Source of the DNA: Gallionella sp.
GTDB taxonomy: Bacteria; Pseudomonadota; Gammaproteobacteria; Burkholderiales; Gallionellaceae
Direction of reading: 5' to 3'
Assembly: GCA_022340615.1 (NCBI GenBank)
Contig: JAJDNO010000003.1
Coordinates: 1-50,821 of the forward strand
DNA: 50,821 bases
Under the pieces are notes generated by a model, which searched no databases, had not been told where the DNA came from, and saw only the letters and a program-made list of their open reading frames with translations. The translations under genes were made by a program, and so were the position numbers. This document shows, piece after piece, positions 38,892-45,611 of this stretch (positions are counted from its first letter, which is position 1; each line of letters starts with the position of its first letter).

Positions 38892-39545
38892 CTATACTTT
38901 CATGCAAACCAGATAAGTGGAATTCTCGTTGATGTTTGTTATCTGGATCGGATTTTCAGGGGTTGTCGTGCCCGCATCGACTGCCCGCATAAATCCTTGG
39001 GCTGTATTGCCGTCATCCAGGTCGGCATCAAGTCGTTTTACGTATTTTCCTGGTATCGCGTCTGAACAGATCAAAAAGGTGCCCGACAGCCCGATTATCG
39101 GGCTGATACTGGTTACACCGAGCTGCCCGCCGAGGACGTTTCTGGGTATGTAATCGCTGCTGTTTGTATCCAGTGAACCGTCAGCCAATCCGGCCAAGCG
39201 GATATGCTGCCAGAATACGTAACTCTCGCTCGCATCGCTTGTATCTGACCATTTGCCGTCTATCAAACCATTGCCGGGAGCACACTTGCCCGCGGCAAGC
39301 GGGGAGCAGGGTATGGCACCAGGCAAGTGCATGGCCAATCGGGCGTCATCTCCGGGGAGTGCCCTGAATTTATCCTGGTAGGTTTGAATAGAAACGGGAA
39401 TGTTCTCGAAATCGCCGATAAGACGTTTTTCCCTGGAATCGTTGATCAGTTCCTGACCTTTTATTGTGGCGCCGAGCAACAGTCCGATAACCACCAATAC
39501 GATGGCGGTTTCGATCAACGTGAATCCGGATGAATCATGTTTCAT
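38892..39545 (-). CDS. Type IV pilin-like / pseudopilin protein
   Basis: The 217-residue protein starts with the prepilin peptidase site SGFTLIETAIVLVVIGLLLG: cleavage before Phe8, Glu5 of the mature protein, and a hydrophobic helix. The mature body has Cys pairs (PCSPLAAGKCAPG near 80-90 and LICSD, LVCMKV) typical of large pilin globular domains. AGGATG precedes the start. No assembly or prepilin peptidase genes are near, so it is an orphan. Its role could be in pilus tip, secretion or surface attachment. Confidence 0.85.
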   Translation of the reverse strand: MKHDSSGFTLIETAIVLVVIGLLLGATIKGQELINDSREKRLIGDFENIPVSIQTYQDKFRALPGDDARLAMHLPGAIPCSPLAAGKCAPGNGLIDGKWSDTSDASESYVFWQHIRLAGLADGSLDTNSSDYIPRNVLGGQLGVTSISPIIGLSGTFLICSDAIPGKYVKRLDADLDDGNTAQGFMRAVDAGTTTPENPIQITNINENSTYLVCMKV

Positions 39546-39862
39546 TCAATCATCCTGACAAGGCGGGTGTGCCGTACGTGCAAACCTGCAGATCCAGCGG
39601 CACCGAACCCGTCCTAATTTTGCATCATGACAATACATCCTTCATAACACTATAGGTGCATTACTAATTTCACCATAATAGACTCGGGAAATACCATATC
39701 GGTATTTGTCCTATGTCATGGCATTTCTTTTCAGGACGAAGGGAGTATTGATTTTCCCGTGAAGATTTAGGTTTGCATGCCGGAAGTAGTTGGATAAAAT
39801 TGCGATCAGCGCAATAGCCCTATTATTTTTAAGTGTAATTTCTACTAAATTTTGGAGTAAAT
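39546..39862. other. Divergent intergenic region between pseudopilin and cytochrome c
   Basis: These 317 bases are AT-richer than the surroundings and hold no credible gene. They contain the inverted repeat AAATACC-ATATC-GGTATTT at 39689-39707, a candidate regulator site roughly midway between the two divergent starts, and the cytochrome promoter at 39773-39800. Confidence 0.6.
39773..39800 (+). promoter_or_regulatory. Promoter of first cytochrome c gene
   Basis: TTGCAT (39773-39778) and TAAAAT (39795-39800) are 16 bases apart, within TTGGATAAAAT. The same arrangement recurs before the second cytochrome gene (40296-40323), and the following bases CAGCGCAA and CCCT are shared, so the leader was duplicated with the gene. 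Confidence 0.65.
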
Positions 39863-40213
39863 ATGAGATCAATTATTGCAAGCCTGGCCACAGCGGCAGG
39901 CCTGATGAGCACTGGCGGTGCACTGGCATACACGATGCCGGAGGAAGTAAAGCAGCTGCCATGTCTGAGTTGCCACGCTGTTGACCGCAAGGTGATAGGC
40001 CCGGCCTGGCGTGACGTGGGCAAAAAATACAAGGGAGTTAAAACTTTTGATTACAATGGCAAGGAGTATCCCTTGTTTGAAGGCTTGGTGAAAAAGGTCT
40101 CAAATGGAGGTTCCGGTCACTGGGGTTCATTTCCGATGCCCGCCAATGACCCAACCGGCGCGAAGAAGGACAAGATAGAGAAGATGGTCCGCTTCGTACT
40201 GAGCCTGGGCTGA
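39863..40213 (+). CDS. Periplasmic monoheme cytochrome c, class I (copy 1)
   Basis: The 116-residue protein has a signal peptide (about 1-22, ending ALA) and the heme-binding motif CLSCH at 34-38. The likely sixth ligand methionine is in FPMPANDPTG. The IGPAWRDVGKKYKG helix and the C-terminal KIEKMVRFVLSL helix are typical of cytochrome c-551/552 types. It should carry electrons in the periplasm. GGAG stands before the ATG. It is paralogous to the next gene and ends in its own terminator. Confidence 0.95.
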   Translation: MRSIIASLATAAGLMSTGGALAYTMPEEVKQLPCLSCHAVDRKVIGPAWRDVGKKYKGVKTFDYNGKEYPLFEGLVKKVSNGGSGHWGSFPMPANDPTGAKKDKIEKMVRFVLSLG

Positions 40214-40233
40214 TTCGAGCGAGTATCAAATGG

Positions 40234-40260
40234 AAAGCCGGCTTCGTGCCGGTTTTTCTT
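40234..40260 (+). terminator. Rho-independent terminator after first cytochrome c gene
   Basis: AAAGCCGGC pairs with GCCGGTTTT around loop TTCGT, giving a 9-bp stem (one G-T pair) followed by a T-rich tail (TTTTTCTT). It lies 21 bases after the stop codon. Confidence 0.85.
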
Positions 40261-40295
40261 ATTGCAGGCGGGCAATGTTCCGTCATGATTGTATT

Positions 40296-40323
40296 TTGCG
40301 TGAAGGTGGTGTTTGGATAAAAT
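40296..40323 (+). promoter_or_regulatory. Promoter of second cytochrome c gene
   Basis: TTGCGT (40296-40301) and TAAAAT (40318-40323) are 16 bases apart, within TTTGGATAAAAT. The arrangement copies that of the first cytochrome gene. Confidence 0.65.
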
Positions 40324-40386
40324 GGAGCCAGCGCAACAACCCTGCCGAAATTTTTCGTCCAGGTTCTACGAAAATCCGGAGTAACC

Positions 40387-40746
40387 ATGAAATTCATTAT
40401 TGCCAGCCTCGCCTTGACAGCAGGTTTGATCATCGCTGCCAGCGCACAGGCTGATGCCATGCCGGCAGAAGCGAAACAGCTGCTATGCCTGAATTGCCAC
40501 GCCGTTGACCATAAAATCATAGGGCCGGCATGGCGAGACGTGGGCAAGCGATACAAGAATGCAAAATCCTTTGAATACGATGGCAAGCAATATCCGCTGG
40601 TGGAAGGCCTGGTGATGAAAATCTCCAAGGGCTCCAGGGGAGGCGCCGGTCACTGGGGCAATATGCCCATGCCCGCGGAGGACCCAACCGGCGCCAAGAA
40701 GGACAAGATAGAAAAAATGATCAAGTTCATACTGAGCTTGAATTAA
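40387..40746 (+). CDS. Periplasmic monoheme cytochrome c, class I (copy 2)
   Basis: The 119-residue protein aligns along its length with the preceding cytochrome. It has a signal peptide (about 1-23), heme motif CLNCH at the same residues 34-38, IGPAWRDVGKRYKN, and ligand Met in NMPMPAEDPTG. Its differences include a three-residue insertion before the Met loop (GSRGGAG). CGGAGTAA precedes the ATG. Promoter and terminator are separate from copy 1, which allows different expression. Confidence 0.95.
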   Translation: MKFIIASLALTAGLIIAASAQADAMPAEAKQLLCLNCHAVDHKIIGPAWRDVGKRYKNAKSFEYDGKQYPLVEGLVMKISKGSRGGAGHWGNMPMPAEDPTGAKKDKIEKMIKFILSLN

Positions 40747-40767
40747 TTCTATTCCTCGATTCAAATG

Positions 40768-40796
40768 AAAAAGCCGATCTTGTGTCGGCTTTTCTT
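40768..40796 (+). terminator. Rho-independent terminator after second cytochrome c gene
   Basis: AAGCCGA (40771-40777) pairs with TCGGCTT (40785-40791) around a 7-base loop, extended by flanking A and T runs, and is followed by TTCTTTT. It lies 22 bases after the stop. Confidence 0.85.
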
Positions 40797-40860
40797 TTGG
40801 CAGGTAAGCAGTGTTGCCGCGCCAAGTTGTGATCACGCCCCTACGCAAAAAAGCTATGCT

Positions 40861-40995
40861 ATGTCATCCCGCCAAGTAAAACATGTTACCGCTTTCCTGG
40901 AGTTCTGGAGCTTCGTGCTCATGCTGGTGTGCTATTTCCTATGACTGCGCAATTACAAGTGGAACAAGCGTCCTAGACATGTTAGTCGAAGATAA
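40861..40995 (+). other. Possible small-protein remnant with in-frame TGA
   Basis: ATG at 40861 opens a frame with a hydrophobic stretch (FLEFWSFVLMLVCYFL) that meets TGA at 40942. The same frame then continues 16 codons as LRNYKWNKRPRHVSRR to TAA at 40993, giving the layout of a single-span protein with a basic tail. No Shine-Dalgarno is present. It may be a gene with a TGG-to-TGA mutation, a 27-residue protein, or chance. Confidence 0.25.
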
Positions 40996-41035
40996 TGCAC
41001 ACTAGAACGATTCACATTCAGACATACCATACTTC

Positions 41036-41752
41036 ATGAGGTTGCTGCCGATACTTGCCGCGCTATCGCTTTACGGCTGTTCTGTGTTTGGCGGCTCACA
41101 GCTATCCTGCAAGGTGCGCGATCCTGATCTGGCTCAAGGCATTTACCACGGCGGCTGCAAAGATGGCTGGGCTAACGGATATGGTGAGGTCGTTGTATCC
41201 AGGAATGGCACGGCCATCAGCAGTTATCGTGGCGATTTTGTTGACGGCAAGAAGCGGGGCAAGGGCACCAAGATAATGCCCAATGGTGATCGCTACACGG
41301 GGGATTTTCGCGACGATTATCGGGAAGGCCAAGGCATCTATGTATGGAGCGCCAATACGCCCTGGGCAGGCGATCGCTACGAGGGCGAATATCACCATGA
41401 TCTGCGGGATGGTTGGGGGGTTTACCAGTGGGCCAGCGGTGATCGTTATGAGGGAGCTTGGCAAAGTAATTTGCGCATGGGCCTTAGCGTGATGGAGCAG
41501 CGCCGTGTGCAAGCTGCCGAGGCGGTCGCCAGGTCCATCAAGGTTGGCGCAATGGTATGTTCTGAATACCGCTCGAACAAGGATAAGTTCCAAGGAATCC
41601 GCGGCACCGTCGAAAGCGTCAAGGACAACACGGTGAAGGTGCGGATCATTGCGATCGAGGGGAGTGCCGCCGGCACCAAAGAGGCTGCATTGAAAAAAGG
41701 CGGGCTGCTTGTAGACGAAGTCGCGCATTGGCAGCTTTGCAGTCCAAATTGA
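41036..41752 (+). CDS. MORN-repeat lipoprotein
   Basis: The 238-residue protein has a lipoprotein signal with lipobox LYGC (Cys15). About four MORN-type repeats span roughly 35-150 (YRGDFVDGKKRGKGTKIMPNG, DRYTGDFRDDYREGQGIYVW, YEGEYHHDLRDGWGVYQW, DRYEGAWQSNLRMG). A C-terminal domain of about 85 residues (VGAMVCSEYRSNKDKFQGIRG..) is not recognised. Two bases separate its stop from the next start, so it is coupled to the YjbH-like gene. MORN repeats bind lipid or protein in other systems; here the role is inferred only from context. Confidence 0.85.
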   Translation: MRLLPILAALSLYGCSVFGGSQLSCKVRDPDLAQGIYHGGCKDGWANGYGEVVVSRNGTAISSYRGDFVDGKKRGKGTKIMPNGDRYTGDFRDDYREGQGIYVWSANTPWAGDRYEGEYHHDLRDGWGVYQWASGDRYEGAWQSNLRMGLSVMEQRRVQAAEAVARSIKVGAMVCSEYRSNKDKFQGIRGTVESVKDNTVKVRIIAIEGSAAGTKEAALKKGGLLVDEVAHWQLCSPN

Positions 41753-41754
41753 CT

Positions 41755-43881
41755 ATGCAGCAAACACCTAGACTCATTTTGGCGTTGCTTGCTGTGCTGT
41801 GTGCAGGCACGGCCCTTTCAGCGCGCGCCGAACCCAATCTCAATGGAGAGACCGGCTATATCAATATGCCGAGCGGGCGAATCGATCCGGACGGGACGTT
41901 CCGCATGGGCTACAGTTTTGCGAAGCCTTATAGCTCACTTTGGTCAAGCATCTCCTTCCTGCCCCGCGTGGAATTGAGTGCGCGCTACACACGCATCATG
42001 AGCGGGGCGATCGGCCTCAATGATCCGCTCTGGCAAGGATACGGCGACTACAAGGACAAGGTCGCCAGTGGCAAGGTGTTGTTGCTGGAGGAAGACAGGA
42101 ACACGCCGTCTCTTGCGTTCGGTATCAATGATGTTGTGGGCACCGGGTTGTTCAAGTCCAGATATCTGGCGGCCAGCAAACAATTTGGTGCGTTGGACAC
42201 CACGCTGGGTGTTGGGGAAGGTCGCATCAGCGGGGCTTTTGCCGGCGGCCGTTACGCGCCTGAGTCGTGGAAGGGATTCGCGCTGCTAGCAGAATACGAC
42301 GCAAATAATTACAAGCAGGATTTTTATTCAGGGCAAACCGGAGTTGATCAACGAAAAAAAGGTCTTGGATTGGCCTTGGAATATCGCCGTGGGTGGATTG
42401 GCTCGCAACTGTCCTATCGCGCAGGCAAGCCCGGCATCAACATTTATTTCTCTGTTCCGCTGAACAAGAAGGAATTCATTCCGAAGATAGACGAGCCACC
42501 TCCTGATACCGAAATCGTGCCTCGTCCAACCCTCGAACAATGGAACACCGATCCGAAATATCGGCAAGATCTGACTGACCGATTGCTCAAACAGGATTTC
42601 AAAAATGTTCATATCAATGTTTCAGGGGGTGTGGCAGAAGCAACACTGACCAATACCCGCATCTCGCTGCCGAGCCGAGCCGTGGGACGTGCCGCTCGTA
42701 GCATCCTGCTCTGCGTCCCTCCGGACGTGAATCAGCTCACGATCAATTACACGGTTAGAGATATGCCGTTTGCGACTTATAACTTTACCGATACAGACCA
42801 GTTGCAGCGCTATTTCAACGGGCTGGAAAGCCGCAAGCAGCTCGCACCTTCTGTCACGATCGATTATGCGATGCCGAAAAAAACACCGGTCAAGACGGAA
42901 GTACAGAATGAATCGGTACTGAGCGCATCCTCAGAAGAATATTCCGTCACGCATCTGGATAGCAGTGAAGGGGATATCATCAGTTTGCAAAGTGAAGATG
43001 CAAAATTGGACAAGATCCACGTCGCGCCCGGTATGGCCCTGTATTTTAATGATCCGAGCGGGGTATTACACTACCAGACATTCATCGATGCTTCCTATAC
43101 AAAGCAGTTAACGGAAGGTTTGTTTTTCAAGGGGGACACACAACTGACCGTGGTTCAGAATGTGAGTGCTGTGCAAGAACCTTCCAACAGCTTGTTGCCT
43201 CATGTGCGCAGCGATATCGCCGATTACATGAAGAATGGCAATTTCAAGCTCACTCAGGCGCTGCTGAACAAGTTCTATCATCCCTGGCAGCGTTTCTACG
43301 CCCGTTCCTCGGTGGGCCTCTATGAGGAAATGTTCGGCGGGGCGGGGGGGCAGATTTTGTATTTTCCGGAAACAGCTCCCTGGGCGTTCGATATCAGTGT
43401 GGATGCACTCAAGCAGCGCGATGTTCAGGGCTGGTTTCAGTTCCGCAGTTATTCGACAGTGACAGCGTTGGCAGCCGTGCACTATCGTTTTCCTATCAGC
43501 GGATTGACAGCCACGGTTCGTGTCGGACGATTTCTGGCAAAGGATGAGGGAGCACGGTTCGAGATGAAACGTCAATTTCGTTCCGGCATAGAAGTTGGTG
43601 CTTGGTATACGTTGACCAATGGCAATGACATCACCACACCGGGATCGCCCTCAAGTCCTTATCATGACAAAGGGGTTTTTATAACCATCCCGTTGAGCTC
43701 AATGCTGACCAGGGACACACAGGCAGCGCCTACCATGTCGATTTCTCCCTGGACGCGGGATGTCGGCCAAATGGTCGTCTCCCCGGATGATCTTTACGAT
43801 ATCCTGGAGCCTGCAAATAACAACATGCATGACCGGGATGGCCTGCAGTACTTCGGTGATCTGGATGACAGTTATGATTGA
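41755..43881 (+). CDS. YjbH/GfcD-family outer-membrane protein
   Basis: The 708-residue protein resembles YjbH/GfcD, predicted beta-barrel proteins of exopolysaccharide and group 4 capsule loci. The ATG at 41755 is chosen over TTG at 41728 because it gives a clean signal peptide (about 1-26, ending ARAEP). The mature part opens with NLNGETGYINMPSGRIDPDGTFRMGYS, typical of this family. It has repeated LGLALEYRRGWIGSQLSYR-like barrel strands and a C-terminal barrel (ARSSVGLYEEMFGGAGGQILY). The order is MORN lipoprotein, YjbH-like, small Ala/Ser-rich protein. Confidence 0.85.
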   Translation: MQQTPRLILALLAVLCAGTALSARAEPNLNGETGYINMPSGRIDPDGTFRMGYSFAKPYSSLWSSISFLPRVELSARYTRIMSGAIGLNDPLWQGYGDYKDKVASGKVLLLEEDRNTPSLAFGINDVVGTGLFKSRYLAASKQFGALDTTLGVGEGRISGAFAGGRYAPESWKGFALLAEYDANNYKQDFYSGQTGVDQRKKGLGLALEYRRGWIGSQLSYRAGKPGINIYFSVPLNKKEFIPKIDEPPPDTEIVPRPTLEQWNTDPKYRQDLTDRLLKQDFKNVHINVSGGVAEATLTNTRISLPSRAVGRAARSILLCVPPDVNQLTINYTVRDMPFATYNFTDTDQLQRYFNGLESRKQLAPSVTIDYAMPKKTPVKTEVQNESVLSASSEEYSVTHLDSSEGDIISLQSEDAKLDKIHVAPGMALYFNDPSGVLHYQTFIDASYTKQLTEGLFFKGDTQLTVVQNVSAVQEPSNSLLPHVRSDIADYMKNGNFKLTQALLNKFYHPWQRFYARSSVGLYEEMFGGAGGQILYFPETAPWAFDISVDALKQRDVQGWFQFRSYSTVTALAAVHYRFPISGLTATVRVGRFLAKDEGARFEMKRQFRSGIEVGAWYTLTNGNDITTPGSPSSPYHDKGVFITIPLSSMLTRDTQAAPTMSISPWTRDVGQMVVSPDDLYDILEPANNNMHDRDGLQYFGDLDDSYD

Positions 43882-44010
43882 CCACAGTTCAAACCGGGGT
43901 GGGGGAGTGTCGATTAATATCTTGCAACTAGCTTGATTTTCAGGATAATCGCTCCAGAGAATCAAGGGTGTAGAAAACCTAACCACTAGTGATATTTTTA
44001 AGGGGTAGCA

Positions 44011-44310
44011 ATGAATAACTTAGGCGCGATAGTTCTGGCGTTCGCAATGATGTTTTCGGGAAGCGTGTTTGCTGCAAATACTGCATCCAGCGCGGGTGGC
44101 GCAAGTGCTGGCGATTCACTGAAACCTCAACCTGCACTTTGCCCCTGTGGCAAACAACCGGATGGGACAATTAAATGGTGCCCATGCAATTCACCAGAAG
44201 CGGAAACGTCGTCCGGGGGGATTTCTACAACAGCAATAGTTGCCGGAGTTGCTATTGCTGGTGTGCTCGCCGCAGCAGCCAGCCACTCTTCGTCGACCAC
44301 TCAGCACTAA
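44011..44310 (+). CDS. Small exported Ala/Ser/Gly-rich protein, GfcA/YjbE-like in layout
   Basis: The 99-residue protein has a signal peptide (about 1-22, cut near VFA-A), a short Cys-rich centre CPCGKQPDGTIKWCPC, and a C-terminal hydrophobic segment GGISTTAIVAGVAIAGVLAAAAS followed by a Ser/Thr/His tail. This small-residue-rich C-terminus resembles GfcA/YjbE proteins that accompany YjbH/GfcD, but the CPC motifs are not part of that family as I know it. AAGGGG precedes the ATG, and a terminator follows. Confidence 0.7.
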   Translation: MNNLGAIVLAFAMMFSGSVFAANTASSAGGASAGDSLKPQPALCPCGKQPDGTIKWCPCNSPEAETSSGGISTTAIVAGVAIAGVLAAAASHSSSTTQH

Positions 44311-44390
44311 GCGCACCGGCGGCGAAATTCTGAACAGCGAAATAATCAAGCTGATGAAGTTCTCTGCATCGTGAACGAATTGAGGGCACA

Positions 44391-44431
44391 AAAAAACCCC
44401 GTCAGAAATGGCGGGGTTTATTATTTGTCTT
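44391..44431 (+). terminator. Rho-independent terminator after the YjbH locus
   Basis: AAACCCCGTC (44394-44403) pairs with GGCGGGGTTT (44410-44419) around loop AGAAAT, giving a 10-bp stem with one T-G pair. It is followed by TTATTATTTGTCTTT. It closes the MORN-YjbH-small protein transcript. Confidence 0.9.
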
Positions 44432-44490
44432 TAGATGACGTACTTACTTGCTAAATGGCTGAGCTAATACGGCGGCGTCAGCCTCATCGC

Positions 44491-45041
44491 TTATTTCGAC
44501 AAAATCACCCGTTCACCATTGACAGGATCGACCGCCACCACGGCCTTAAGTACGCTCTCGACCACCAGCGCCCGGTTGTTGGCACTGTCGATCGCAATGG
44601 CGAGGGGACTGAAGAACGGATTGGTGGCATCGGCGTGTTGTTGGCACTGTCGATCGCCGTTCCAATAATTGAGCCCCATAAAACGCCGCGCTCGATTTGC
44701 GCTTGTGCCGCAGTCACGCTGCCTGTTCCGACGGGTATTTCTACATTGAGTGTGTTTTTGCCGGGTACCAGTGGCACTGATGCAAGCCAGGTGGCACCGT
44801 CGGTGCTGCTCGCTGCAATACCGTTGACACTTAAGTTAGCGACACCCTGAGTTGCAGTACCGCGCACTGTGATTTGGGCTGCTTCGGTCATCGACTCTAG
44901 GGGTGGGAACTGGATTGTTGCGCTAGGGGAGGTACTACTACTGCTGCCGCCACCGCCACTACAGGCGGTCAGGATGAAGGCCAGACAAAACAGGATGATC
45001 GGAAATTTTTTTAAGCCGGATAGTGCAGCACTTACAGTCAT
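44491..45041 (-). pseudogene. Decayed lipoprotein gene (beta-propeller type remnant)
   Basis: The frame starts at 45041 with a lipoprotein signal (lipobox LTAC, about Cys27) followed by a Gly/Ser linker and a domain ending near GVLWGSIIGTAIDSANN (44640). There the reading frame is broken: a different frame holds SPLAIAIDSANNRALVVES and VVAVDPVNGERVILS, the pattern of NHL-like beta-propeller repeats, before a stop at 44491. The sequence GTTGGCACTGTCGATCGC occurs twice (near 44579 and 44641), so recombination between repeats probably deleted the middle and shifted the frame. The intact frame of 178 codons to 44505 ends in meaningless sequence. No function is expected. Confidence 0.7.
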
Positions 45042-45441
45042 GGTGCCCCCTTGTGTCTGAGTTCAACCAGGCAAGGAGTTGTCAGCACCGACATGATTTT
45101 GGATTTTAGATGTTGCTTCGTGCATTCCGCCTTGTGTCAGGCGTTGAATTTATTGACGGTTATATTTGTCCTGAGCAGACCTTAACCTTACACATAAAAT
45201 TATGAGTCGGCAATTAACCTCAACTCTTTAAACGGGGGTCAAAATTGGGGTTGAAAATGAATTTTCCTTGAGGCTGGCTAATTCATTGACTATATGGCGG
45301 AGAGGGCGGGATTGTGAAGATTCCGCGTTACATCCGCGAAAGCTTCATCCCTCATTTCATTCGGGACTGCCTTCGGCATCCTGCGCAAGCGGTGCTTGCT
45401 GGTCGAACCCAAAGGGGGTTCGTCCACACACCCTCTCAATC
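45042..45441. other. Intergenic region with partial tRNA-Ser end
   Basis: No credible gene was found in these 400 bases. A 19-bp stretch at 45295-45313 matches the 3' end of the tRNA-Ser gene (45480-45498) in 18 positions, a duplicated tRNA end like an attachment-site scar. A hairpin CGAACCC-AAAG-GGGTTCG lies near 45403-45421. Confidence 0.55.
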
Positions 45442-45480
45442 AAATTGAAAAAGGCACCCTTGCGGATGCCTTTTCAATTT
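45442..45480 (-). terminator. Terminator downstream of tRNA-Ser
   Basis: AAATTGAAAAAGGCA (45442-45456) pairs with TGCCTTTTCAATTT (45467-45480), a long stem with A and T runs on both sides, so it could work in either direction. It directly abuts the 3' end of the tRNA-Ser gene. Confidence 0.8.
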
Positions 45481-45570
45481 GGCGGAGAGGGGGGGATTCG
45501 AACCCCCGTCAGGGTATTACCCTGAACACGCTTTCCAGGCGTGCGACTTAAACCGCTCATCCACCTCTCC
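45480..45570 (-). tRNA. tRNA-Ser (anticodon GGA)
   Basis: The 91-base gene has acceptor stem GGAGAGG with CCTCTCC, discriminator G and encoded CCA. The anticodon arm is CACGC-CTGGAAA-GCGTG, which presents GGA. A long variable arm (CAGGGTAATACCCTG) is characteristic of serine tRNAs, and the T arm GGGGG-TTCGAAT-CCCCC is perfect. It reads UCC/UCU codons. Confidence 0.97.
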
Positions 45571-45582
45571 GAAAGGGCGCGC

Positions 45583-45611
45583 AGAATATCCCAGAACGCC
45601 TTTTGCCGCAA
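45583..45611 (-). promoter_or_regulatory. Promoter of tRNA-Ser
   Basis: On the minus strand -35 TTGCGG (45611-45606) and -10 TATTCT (45588-45583) are exactly 17 bases apart. GCGCGCC follows as a GC-rich discriminator. It begins immediately after the gloB stop. Confidence 0.7.

Noticed and set aside
38766-39065. Plus-strand 99-codon ORF opposite the end of the pseudopilin gene
   Set aside because: It starts with a hydrophobic stretch, but most of it is antisense to the pseudopilin and it lacks a ribosome binding site.
40942-40944. TGA as a selenocysteine codon
   Set aside because: SelD and MnmH alone do not imply selenocysteine. No SECIS-like hairpin was recognised after the TGA and there is no known homologue, so mutation or chance is more likely.
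45268-45525. Plus-strand 85-codon ORF ending in the tRNA-Ser gene
   Set aside because: Its end is the antisense translation of tRNA-Ser, and the rest covers intergenic hairpins and a terminator.
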